Source: Mageeibacillus sp. UBA5734 (GTDB lineage Bacteria; Bacillota; Clostridia; Saccharofermentanales; UBA5734). Taken from it: a DNA stretch of 10,415 nt. A program made the translations under genes and the position numbers. Location of the stretch: NCBI GenBank assembly GCA_002419365.1, contig DIGA01000054.1, positions 1 through 10,415 on the forward strand, in the 5' to 3' direction. How positions within the stretch are numbered: position 1 is the stretch's first letter; every line of letters begins with the position of its first letter. The notes under the pieces are model-generated. The model did no database searches, had not been told where the DNA came from, and worked only from the letters and a program-made list of their open reading frames with translations. Below are positions 1-6,432 of this stretch, one piece after another.

Positions 1-488
1 ATTTTCATATCCCCGATGACAGCTTCGATCCTGACTTTGGCATGACGAGCCACAGTCCTGCTATCGATGCCAACGATCGGTCCGAACAAAAGCTGGACCG
101 GTCGTTCGAGCCGGACCCGGACAGCCGTATAAAGCAATCCCTCTGCATCATCGGTGAATGTATCCTCGAAATCGACACCCACCAGAATCGACTGTCCGTC
201 GTCGTTTTTACTGAGGTAATCCTCGACCAGGGCCACTGCCTGGGCTTGCCTGGACAGACCCTCTGACGTTGAGACCTGGATGGGGAGCATGGTTGCAGCA
301 GCGAAAGCTGCGGCATCAGCCGCATTTTGCAAATCCGTGCCACGCACAAATGCCATGCCGACATCGACTACCAGACCCGACATGACCAGAATGGAGACAA
401 ACATAAACGCCAGCAAGACCAATATGCTGCCACGGCGACGGCGGACTGACTGTTTGGATGGATGGTTCATTGCAGAATTCCCTGTCAT
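1..488 (-). CDS. TadG-like pilus assembly protein (partial, runs off left edge)
   Basis: About 162 residues are visible and the reading frame is open to the window edge, so the C-terminus is missing. A basic stretch (R16-R19, then G20) leads into one membrane segment at about residues 22-44. This is followed by VVDVGMAFVRGTDLQNAADA, the typical N-terminal module of TadG-type Flp pilus proteins. The Glu at +5 seen in pilins is absent, as is usual for TadG. After it comes a beta-rich extracytoplasmic part; a von Willebrand A domain, if present, would lie outside the window. The start at 488 sits one base after the tadE stop and has GAGGGTGG about 6 bases upstream. An ATG at 470 (AGGG upstream) is an alternative. 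The tight spacing implies co-transcription with tadE. The family call is good, but TadG versus a shorter TadE/G-like protein cannot be settled without the C-terminus. Confidence 0.8.
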   Translation of the reverse strand, partial: MTGNSAMNHPSKQSVRRRRGSILVLLAFMFVSILVMSGLVVDVGMAFVRGTDLQNAADAAAFAAATMLPIQVSTSEGLSRQAQAVALVEDYLSKNDDGQSILVGVDFEDTFTDDAEGLLYTAVRVRLERPVQLLFGPIVGIDSRTVARHAKVRIEAVIGDMK

Positions 489-489
489 T

Positions 490-873
490 TCATTCCACCC
501 TCATGACCGTCGTCGAGGTGAGATCGATTTGCTGGCCCTGGACAAAGACGCCAACCAGCGGGGTCAAGACCTGCACCTTCTTGCTGACGGTCACGGAGAT
601 ATCCAACTGGTCAGCCGAATAGGCGACTGAAACCGTGACATTTTCATCCGTATCGAGCCCCGGATTCGTGCGCACCCTGGCATCAACGAGCGCAGCCAGG
701 CTGGTGTTGTCACTGTTGACAATCGCATAGCGGGCACCGTCACGGCTGCCATTGGATACCATCAGCTGGTTGGCCAGAAGCCAGCCAAAATCGAGTATTC
801 CCGCCAAAATCAGGATGAACAGTGGCAATGCTATTGCAGCCTCGACCAAGGTCTGGCCTTTGCGCTTGGCCAT
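490..873 (-). CDS. tadE: TadE-like pseudopilin
   Basis: A 127-residue protein with a class III prepilin leader: MAKRKG, then QTLVEAAIALP. Predicted cleavage is after G6, which puts the conserved Glu (E11) at +5, followed by a hydrophobic segment to about residue 31 and SRDGARYA just behind it. That is the TadE layout. In Tad systems TadE is a minor pseudopilin processed by the prepilin peptidase and needed for assembly of the Flp pilus. The frame is open further upstream to an ATG at 921, but that start has no ribosome binding site and would bury the leader under 16 extra residues. The start at 873 has a modest GGA 8 bases upstream and gives a normal leader. The gene lies between flp and the TadG-like gene, all on the same strand. 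Confidence 0.88.
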   Translation of the reverse strand: MAKRKGQTLVEAAIALPLFILILAGILDFGWLLANQLMVSNGSRDGARYAIVNSDNTSLAALVDARVRTNPGLDTDENVTVSVAYSADQLDISVTVSKKVQVLTPLVGVFVQGQQIDLTSTTVMRVE

Positions 874-985
874 ACTGCGTTCCGTGTTCAGTTTTGTATG
901 ACAAAACCCATGTTGTAGCATACTGCAAATCCTGTTTTCATCGATTCAAGTCAAGTTTACATCAAGCCTTCAGGCTAGAATAAGA

Positions 986-1022
986 CAGCACCCGATGCAT
1001 GCTAAAGACACACCGGGTGCTG
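986..1022 (-). terminator. Hairpin between flp and tadE, probable partial terminator
   Basis: A perfect 9-bp inverted repeat (CAGCACCCG at 986-994, CGGGTGCTG at 1014-1022) encloses a 19-base loop. It starts 47 bases past the flp stop. In the minus direction the stem is followed by TCTTATTCT, a fair U-tract. In the plus direction it is followed by GTTTTT, but no gene reads into it that way. It could end most flp transcripts and let a fraction continue into tadE, which would fit a major pilin made in excess. A purely stabilising 3' hairpin is an alternative. Confidence 0.65.
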
Positions 1023-1069
1023 GTTTTTAAAAAGTGCGCAGAATAAAAAGCCAGCGCCAGGCCAACCGG

Positions 1070-1231
1070 TCAGGTGAGCTGATTCGCTGTGTCCATGAAC
1101 AAATCACGGATCCTCGGGCCTAGGACGAGCAAAGCCACGATCACAACGATCGCGATCAATCCGATCAAAAGACCATACTCAACCATGCCTTGGCCTTCTT
1201 CGTCTTTCAACAAATTCTTCAACCACTTCAT
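1070..1231 (-). CDS. flp: Flp-type major pilin (type IVc prepilin)
   Basis: A 53-residue protein. It starts MKWLKNLLKDEEG, then QGMVEYGLLIGLIAIVVIVA. The predicted prepilin cleavage is after G13, which gives Glu at +5 and Tyr at +6, the Flp hallmark. A single hydrophobic helix to about residue 38 and a short tail (GPRIRDLFMDTANQLT) complete the protein, a normal Flp length. Flp subunits are cut by the Tad prepilin peptidase and assembled into thin adhesive pili. The start is firm: AGGGAGG at 1239-1245 lies 7 bases upstream, the strongest Shine-Dalgarno in this locus. The gene begins 40 bases after the prepilin peptidase stop. A possible terminator hairpin follows. Only one pilin copy is visible here. 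Confidence 0.95.
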   Translation of the reverse strand: MKWLKNLLKDEEGQGMVEYGLLIGLIAIVVIVALLVLGPRIRDLFMDTANQLT

Positions 1232-1238
1232 ACTGAAT

Positions 1239-1245
1239 CCTCCCT
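1239..1245 (-). promoter_or_regulatory. Strong ribosome binding site of flp
   Basis: AGGGAGG on the minus strand, 7 bases before the flp ATG. It fixes the start of this very short gene and suggests high translation, as expected of a major structural subunit. Confidence 0.8.
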
Positions 1246-1271
1246 GACTTGTGATATATGTTTTTGAAATC

Positions 1272-1946
1272 TCATGCCACCGATAGATCTAAAAAGGATT
1301 GCAATGGAAAAATGTACGAAACCAGCATTCCTATTGCTAAAAACGGGCCCATTGCGATCTTCATTTTCAGATTATCACGCTTTGTCAGCTGATACAATAA
1401 CAAATAGATTGCAGAAAATAATCCCAGAATCACAAGGCACTGGAGCAAACCCTGCACACCGAGACAAAACCCTGTCACAGCTGCCAGCTTGATATCCCCT
1501 TTGCCGAGGGGAAAGCCTGTCCAGGCGATCACTGTCAGAAGAAAGTAACCGGTCAGCAATCCTAGTACCGATGCCGCCATCTGCTCCATGTCGAACCGGA
1601 AGATGAGTTCAACCAGCCGGCCCAGCATCAAAACCAGAAGCGTGTCGTTCGGAATCTTCCGGATGGCCAGATCCACGGCTGACAGAGTGACCAGAGTGAC
1701 AGCATAGATGAAAAACACAACAGATTCTGCCAGCGATAAAGATCCCAGAATCTGCATGAACCCGCAAAGCAGTCCGACACCAAGCCAGAGGGGCCAAGTT
1801 TTCCGATCCGGCTCAAGCCAGCGGGGAAGCTGCGGTCCCTCTGGCGATAGGCGGACCAGGGTGAGGTGGCGGGCCCATCGGGCTGAAAAAAGGGGGCCTA
1901 AAACAGTTAGTACAATCATGAACTCATCCAGTCCGAAAAGCATCAC
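1272..1946 (-). CDS. A24 family prepilin peptidase (TadV/CpaA-like)
   Basis: An integral membrane aspartyl protease of 224 residues. Both catalytic motifs are visible: D92 in SAVDLAIRKIPND and D151 in PLGKGDIKLA (the GxGD motif). Several hydrophobic segments surround them, and the C-terminal AMGPFLAIG resembles the P/GPFL motif of the family. The N-terminal zinc/methyltransferase domain of PilD is absent, as in the dedicated peptidases of Tad loci. Its likely substrates are the Flp pilin just downstream and the TadE-like pseudopilin, cut on the cytoplasmic face. The start is either GTG at 1946 (AGGAA 7 bases upstream) or ATG at 1943; the two differ by one residue. It is the first gene of the leftward Tad group in this window. 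About the first 50 residues, before the second membrane segment, are less conserved and include a hydrophilic stretch. Confidence 0.92.
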   Translation of the reverse strand: MMLFGLDEFMIVLTVLGPLFSARWARHLTLVRLSPEGPQLPRWLEPDRKTWPLWLGVGLLCGFMQILGSLSLAESVVFFIYAVTLVTLSAVDLAIRKIPNDTLLVLMLGRLVELIFRFDMEQMAASVLGLLTGYFLLTVIAWTGFPLGKGDIKLAAVTGFCLGVQGLLQCLVILGLFSAIYLLLYQLTKRDNLKMKIAMGPFLAIGMLVSYIFPLQSFLDLSVA

Positions 1947-2000
1947 AAGCTGTTCCTCTCTCAGGAAGTCCCATTCAAAGGCTACTGCAGCACGGGACCG

Positions 2001-2042
2001 GATACAAGCACTTTCCCTTGTATCTGCCTATTTTGTATCTGC
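2001..2042. promoter_or_regulatory. Candidate operator: inverted repeat plus extra half-site
   Basis: GATACAAG (2001-2008) and CTTGTATC (2017-2024) form a perfect 8-bp inverted repeat with an 8-base spacer. TTGTATCTGC occurs at 2018-2027 and again at 2033-2042, a 15-base period. So three copies of a TTGTATC half-site lie in the 138-base divergent spacer. They sit 55-100 bases ahead of the prepilin peptidase and just upstream of the rightward -35 box. This is what a regulator binding site often looks like. The regulator is unknown. In a leftward transcript the repeat could also fold as a hairpin. Confidence 0.5.
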
Positions 2043-2049
2043 AAGATGA

Positions 2050-2078
2050 TTGCCAGTGCCAGCTAAGGCCGGTATAGT
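2050..2078 (+). promoter_or_regulatory. Sigma70-like promoter of the FAD enzyme / membrane protein pair
   Basis: TTGCCA (2050-2055), a 17-base spacer, and TATAGT (2073-2078): five of six matches to consensus in each box and ideal spacing. Only CATTCT separates the -10 box from the ATG at 2085, so the expected transcription start is at or next to the start codon. Confidence 0.65.
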
Positions 2079-2084
2079 CATTCT

Positions 2085-3686
2085 ATGGCACCATCAAGCA
2101 TCCCTGAACACCAGGCAACAGCCGGAACCACCGGAACCAGCCAGCAGACTGCCCTGATCATCGGGGCAGGCCCGGCTGGTCTGATGGCAGCGTTGGAGTT
2201 GCTGCAGCATACGTCTGTCAGGCCTGTTATCCTGGACGATGGCAACAAGGCAGGCGGACTTTCGCGCACAGAAGTCCACGAGGGGAACCGGATGGACCTG
2301 GGCGGCCACCGCTTTTTCAGTCGCAGCGAGGTGATTCTGAACATCTGGCAGGACCTGTTGCCGTTGCAGGGACATCCTGCCCTGGATGATGCATTGCCTG
2401 GCAAGAGAAAAACCTATGCTCCAGGCGGCCCAGATCCGGAGAAGATCGACCCGGTCATGCTGGAACGCAACCGGTTGTCACGCATCTATTTTGCCGGACA
2501 TTTTTTCGATTATCCGGTCACCTTGAGCTGGGAAACCTTGCACAATCTGGGCCTGCGGCGAACTCTGGCTGTCGGTGCTGGCTATCTCCTGGCTCTGCTG
2601 CACAAGCGGCCAGAAAAATCACTCGAAGATTTCTACATCAACCGGTTCGGCCGTCCGTTGTATGAGCTTTTTTTTGAAGACTATACGGAAAAGCTCTGGG
2701 GCATCCACCCCTCACAGATCGCAGCAGACTGGGGAGCCCAGCGAGTCAAAGGGCTGTCACTGGCCAAGGCCATTCTCTCAGTCCTGCAAAGGCCCTGGCA
2801 AAGCAAGCAATCCGTGGAAACTTCGCTGATCGATGCTTTCTGGTACCCCAAGCTGGGGCCCGGTCAGCTCTGGGAAGCGATGGCCGAGCAGATCCGCCAG
2901 CTGGGCGGAGAAATTGTTTACCAGGCCCGGGTGGACCGGTTGAGAATCGATCCCGAGCAGACAAACCAGCGCTACACGGCCGAAGCCACTTTCCCGGATG
3001 GAGAGCGGAAAGCTTGGACAGGGCAAGCAGTGTTCAGCTCCATGCCCGTCAAGGACCTGGTCGCTGCGTTGGAACCAGCGCCACCGCAGGCTATCCGGGA
3101 GATTGCGTCCGGGCTGCCTTATCGTGACTTCATCACAGTCGGCATTCTGGCCCGCCGTCTCAAAATCCAGAGTTCAACCCAGGTGCCAACGATCCACGGC
3201 CAGGTTCCTGATTGCTGGATCTATATCCAGGACCGGACCGTCAGGCTCGGACGGCTGCAGATTTTCAACAACTGGTCACCCTATCTGGTCAAAGACCCGG
3301 TCAATACCATCTGGCTGGGTCTGGAGTATTTCTGCAGCGAAGGCGATGATCTCTGGGAGCTGGCTGATCAGGACATGACCGAGCTGGCTCTGTCTGAACT
3401 GGCAGCCATTGGCATCCTTGAGCCACAGGATGTGATCAGCCAGACTGTCCATCATGTCCGCAAAGCCTATCCAGCCTATTTTGGTTCCTATGGCAAATTC
3501 CCCCAGGTCCGTGACTATCTGGACGCTCTGCCCGATCTGTATTGCATCGGCCGGAATGGCCAGCATCGCTACAACAACATGGATCATTCCATGCTGACGG
3601 CCATCGAGGCAGTCCGGTGTTTCCAGGGATTGACTGATAAAAGCACCCTCTGGCAAGTCAACTCGGAGCAGACTTATGGCGGATGA
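2085..3686 (+). CDS. UDP-galactopyranose-mutase-like / HemY-like FAD-dependent oxidoreductase
   Basis: A 533-residue flavoprotein. After a polar N-terminal tail of about 20 residues comes TALIIGAGPAGLMAALEL, the Rossmann dinucleotide fold with GAGPAG at 27-32. The acidic end of strand 2 follows (D51), then GGLSR at 57-61 and DLGGHRFF at 71-78. Near the C-terminus is GRNGQHRYNNMDHSM (489-503), the second FAD-contacting motif of this family. This pattern belongs to COG1232-type amine-oxidase-like proteins related to UDP-galactopyranose mutase, which often sit beside glycosyltransferases. The substrate cannot be read from sequence. The stop overlaps the next gene by 11 bases. No Shine-Dalgarno is well placed at 2085 (AAGG lies 16 bases away), and the promoter suggests a leaderless message. 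Protoporphyrinogen oxidase is a less likely alternative, given the neighbour. Confidence 0.82.
   Translation: MAPSSIPEHQATAGTTGTSQQTALIIGAGPAGLMAALELLQHTSVRPVILDDGNKAGGLSRTEVHEGNRMDLGGHRFFSRSEVILNIWQDLLPLQGHPALDDALPGKRKTYAPGGPDPEKIDPVMLERNRLSRIYFAGHFFDYPVTLSWETLHNLGLRRTLAVGAGYLLALLHKRPEKSLEDFYINRFGRPLYELFFEDYTEKLWGIHPSQIAADWGAQRVKGLSLAKAILSVLQRPWQSKQSVETSLIDAFWYPKLGPGQLWEAMAEQIRQLGGEIVYQARVDRLRIDPEQTNQRYTAEATFPDGERKAWTGQAVFSSMPVKDLVAALEPAPPQAIREIASGLPYRDFITVGILARRLKIQSSTQVPTIHGQVPDCWIYIQDRTVRLGRLQIFNNWSPYLVKDPVNTIWLGLEYFCSEGDDLWELADQDMTELALSELAAIGILEPQDVISQTVHHVRKAYPAYFGSYGKFPQVRDYLDALPDLYCIGRNGQHRYNNMDHSMLTAIEAVRCFQGLTDKSTLWQVNSEQTYGG
3665..3668 (+). promoter_or_regulatory. Ribosome binding site inside the upstream gene
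   Basis: GGAG, 7 bases before the ATG at 3676 and inside the end of the FAD enzyme gene. It supports the 3676 start rather than the internal ATG at 3694, and supports coupled translation. Confidence 0.6.
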
Positions 3687-5217
3687 GACTCGCATGGCGG
3701 AGATAATCCGCCCGGATGTTCCTCGCAAACTGAGGATCGTGTTTTATCTGCTGCTGTTTGCGCCAGCCATTCTGGTCCAAAGAGTCCTGAACAATGACAT
3801 CTGGTTTCTTCTGGCGAGTGGGCGCTATGTCCTGGCCCATGGTTTGCCAGCCACCGAACCGCTGGCGATGCACGAAGGACTCGATTTTGTCATGCAGCAG
3901 TGGCTGTCAGCCGTCATATTCCAGGCAACCTATATCCGCTGGGGTGAAGCAGGTTTATTTGCAGTCGTCAGCCTGACGTATGCCCTCATCATCCTGGCCA
4001 TTTTCCAGCTGACCCTGAGAGTTTCCGGAAACTCCTTCGTGCTTTCATATCTGGTCACAACGGCGAGTTCCCTCTGGGCCTACCTGTTCATCACCACCCG
4101 GCCCTATGTCTTTTCGACGCTGATTTTCATCCTCCAGATCTATCTGGTTGAAACAGCTCTGCGGACCGGTAAAAAGCTTGTTCTGGCCGGATTACCCGTT
4201 CTTTCAGCCTTGCTGGTCAATCTGCACGCGGCCATGTGGCCTATGTTCCTGGTCTTGCTTCTCCCTTACCTGGCCGAGAACCTGATTCTGGCCTTTGTTC
4301 GAAAACCAGTCCAGGCCAGGGTGTCTGGCTGCACCCTGATTCTGGCTGCAGGCGTTTCAATGGCCAGTGCCCTGGCCAATCCCTATGGCTGGAAGGCCAT
4401 GACCTATCTGTTTCGCTCCTATGGTCACCAGGAAATCAGCAGATATATTTCGGAAATGCTACCACTCAACATCAACCTGATGTCCGGGAAAACCTATTTT
4501 GCGGCCATGGGCCTGATCATAGTGCTGCTGGGCCTGCGCGGCCTGAAATGTGTAAAACTGCGCTACCTTTTCCTACTGGCCGGTTTGTTGTATCTGGGTC
4601 TTTCTTCTTTGCGCAACAATCTGCTTTTTTCAGCCCTGGGCTTCATCCCCCTGGCTGACACCTATGCGTCGGTTTCACTGTCACTGCCAGCTGCTGATGC
4701 CGTTGCAGCAAGGGATGGTTCCAGACGTACACGGTCTCAGACGCGCATGCTGTCGCGCCGGCTGATTCGCGGCTTGATCGCTGCTCTCAGTGTGCTGTTG
4801 CTGGTGCTGACTGTGCACCTTCTGGCCCGGGAAGAAAAAGCAGAAGTCCCTGGCTCCACCCATTTGCTGGCGATCCTGGAGCAGGTCAAACAGGATGCCG
4901 CCTCCCGGCCGCTTGTCCTCTACACGGGCTACAACGATGGCGGCCATGCCGAATTCATCGGATTAAAACCCTATCTGGACCCGCGCGCTGAAGTGTTTGT
5001 GCTCGCAAACAACGGCCAGAAAGACATCATGGCCGAATTTGTCAATCTGCAGACAGGGAAAATCCATTACCGCGATTTCATTGCGCGCTATCGGTTCACA
5101 GATCTGGTGCTCGGTCCCAAGGACATTTTACGGGTCTATCTGCCGCGCGACCCGGATTATGAGCTGGTTCGAGTGTCTGGGGACTACCTCTGGTATCGCC
5201 TGTCTGCAATCCAATGA
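3676..5217 (+). CDS. GT-C-like polytopic membrane protein, possible glycosyltransferase
   Basis: A 513-residue protein. A run of hydrophobic segments extends from about residue 20 to 375 and is followed by an extracytoplasmic tail of about 135 residues. The first loop carries NNDIWFLLASGRYVLAHGLP and then QQWLS. Asp41 at the end of the first membrane helix, followed by W..L..G..I/VL..GLP, is characteristic of GT-C-fold membrane glycosyltransferase-like proteins. The tail has YTGYNDGGHAEF (416-427) and PYLDPR (432-437), resembling the N-x-x-x-GGY…DGR pattern of this uncharacterised family. GT-C enzymes use lipid-linked sugars on the outer face of the membrane; whether this protein is active is unknown. 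It overlaps the FAD enzyme by 11 bases, so the two are probably made together. It ends 40 bases from the convergent GGDEF gene, with no clear terminator between. Confidence 0.68.
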   Translation: MADETRMAEIIRPDVPRKLRIVFYLLLFAPAILVQRVLNNDIWFLLASGRYVLAHGLPATEPLAMHEGLDFVMQQWLSAVIFQATYIRWGEAGLFAVVSLTYALIILAIFQLTLRVSGNSFVLSYLVTTASSLWAYLFITTRPYVFSTLIFILQIYLVETALRTGKKLVLAGLPVLSALLVNLHAAMWPMFLVLLLPYLAENLILAFVRKPVQARVSGCTLILAAGVSMASALANPYGWKAMTYLFRSYGHQEISRYISEMLPLNINLMSGKTYFAAMGLIIVLLGLRGLKCVKLRYLFLLAGLLYLGLSSLRNNLLFSALGFIPLADTYASVSLSLPAADAVAARDGSRRTRSQTRMLSRRLIRGLIAALSVLLLVLTVHLLAREEKAEVPGSTHLLAILEQVKQDAASRPLVLYTGYNDGGHAEFIGLKPYLDPRAEVFVLANNGQKDIMAEFVNLQTGKIHYRDFIARYRFTDLVLGPKDILRVYLPRDPDYELVRVSGDYLWYRLSAIQ

Positions 5218-5257
5218 CGATACGTCCATCAGTCCAGGCAATCTGATTGTAATAGCT

Positions 5258-6343
5258 TCACTCGATCACGATCTGATCCGGGCCCAGCTGGGAAGCCTCA
5301 CGCATCCTGGCTTCTGTGACAAGCAGAAGGACTTCGATGGCCTCCCCGTGATGCTGGGAAATACCGCAGCTCATGGTCAAGGCTGAGCCATGGCCGGAGT
5401 TGAACTGGGCCAGTGTTGCCTGGATCCGTGTCGCTGCGATCCGTGCATTGGTTAGCTCGGTATCTGGCAAGGCGGCCAGGAAGCGCCCATCCTGACCGCG
5501 GCCCAGGATGTCCGTTGTGCGCAAGGTTTTGTTGAGTGCCGCCGCAAGACCGGCCAGCAGGGTGTCAACCGCCACTGGATCCATTGCCTGCAAAGGCTGC
5601 CCCGCTTCCTGGATTTCGAACACGAGCAGGCAGAGAGGGTGCTTGTAGCGGATCGCCCTGGCTAGCTCGACGGACAGTCGGGTCCGGAAGGCTGACTCAT
5701 TGTAGAGCGATGTCACAGGGTCACGCATGGCCAGTTCTTCCAGCTGGCGCTGCTGTCTGGCGGCCAGCTGGACCAGGTCCAGATAACGCATTTTCTGGTC
5801 GAGTTGCAGCATGGCTGTCACAAACGCCAGGAGCATGGCCAATCCAGCAGTCATGGACTGACCAGCCGGATTTTGCATGGTGCTGGAACGAATCAAGAGA
5901 CCAATCGCGACCAGTCCTGGGCCCAGCAAATTCAGCAGCTGGTCAGCCAGCGGCCGGAGTGTGAAAATCGTACTGGCCATCAGGGCGAAAAGGAAAATCA
6001 CCCAGCCAGTTTGCTCCAGTTCTTGAGCCAAGGCCAACCAGAGCGTGACGCCTGAGATCCCCCATCCCAGGGTGACCAGGATGATCCGCTGCGGCCAGGC
6101 TGGCCAATGCGCCCGAAAATACTGCATAGCGAAGGATACCAGACTAAGGGCCCACAGAAAAAGGATGCCAAGCCAGCTGGGCTGACGGCCTTCCAGAGCC
6201 ACTGAAACCAGAACGGCCACGCTTGATGTGATGGCAATGGCCACCATACGGACGAAATTTCCAGACATCAACGGTCCCAGGGCATCGCCCTGGCGCTGGG
6301 CTGCGAGGGTTGCGGGGAAATGGAGCCAGGCCTCTTTTTTCAT
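5258..6343 (-). CDS. Membrane-anchored degenerate GGDEF-domain protein
   Basis: A 361-residue protein. About six hydrophobic segments between residues 31 and 180 are followed by a short, probably helical linker and a GGDEF fold from about 205 to 361. The fold starts with DPVTSLYNESAF (DPLTGLYN-like) and contains RA.R…PL.LLVFEI, RTTD…FLAALPDT and a C-terminal TMSCGIS strand. The catalytic signature reads QDGRF (284-288) where GGDEF/GGEEF is expected, and the metal-binding Asp of LDID is Glu243. Diguanylate cyclase activity is therefore unlikely. The RxxD inhibitory-site motif (R275, D278) remains exactly five residues before the signature, so binding of c-di-GMP is possible. AGGTGG lies just upstream of the ATG at 6343, which supports that start. 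An extended -10 promoter is predicted in the 89-base gap before it. Confidence 0.85.
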   Translation of the reverse strand: MKKEAWLHFPATLAAQRQGDALGPLMSGNFVRMVAIAITSSVAVLVSVALEGRQPSWLGILFLWALSLVSFAMQYFRAHWPAWPQRIILVTLGWGISGVTLWLALAQELEQTGWVIFLFALMASTIFTLRPLADQLLNLLGPGLVAIGLLIRSSTMQNPAGQSMTAGLAMLLAFVTAMLQLDQKMRYLDLVQLAARQQRQLEELAMRDPVTSLYNESAFRTRLSVELARAIRYKHPLCLLVFEIQEAGQPLQAMDPVAVDTLLAGLAAALNKTLRTTDILGRGQDGRFLAALPDTELTNARIAATRIQATLAQFNSGHGSALTMSCGISQHHGEAIEVLLLVTEARMREASQLGPDQIVIE

Positions 6344-6382
6344 CGTCCACCTGCCAGATTATGTAGGGCTTCTGTTCGTCTC

Positions 6383-6411
6383 ATTTTAGCATCGCAGGGG
6401 CATGCCAACAA
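6383..6411 (-). promoter_or_regulatory. Extended -10 promoter ahead of the GGDEF gene
   Basis: Read on the minus strand: TTGTTG (6411-6406), a 17-base spacer ending in TGC, and TAAAAT (6388-6383). The TGn extension and a five-of-six -10 box make up for a weak -35. The expected start is near 6376, giving a leader of about 33 bases. It would allow expression independent of the patatin gene upstream. Confidence 0.45.
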
Positions 6412-6432
6412 TGCATCCGGACTTCGCCATTT

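Noticed and set aside
5..364. A 119-codon minus-strand frame at the left edge
   Set aside because: It overlaps the TadG-like frame on the same strand in another phase, and its product is Ser/Arg-rich without a pattern.
874..985. A promoter for tadE (TTGACT around 950 on the minus strand)
   Set aside because: The -35 is good but no acceptable -10 box lies 16-18 bases downstream.
1270..1290. A sigma54-like element upstream of flp (TGGCAT…TTTCA on the minus strand)
   Set aside because: The -24 part resembles the consensus but the essential GC of the -12 element is absent (CA instead).
5218..5257. Possible bidirectional terminator between the convergent GT-C-like and GGDEF genes
   Set aside because: No stem longer than a few bases and no T-run could be found in the 40-base gap.
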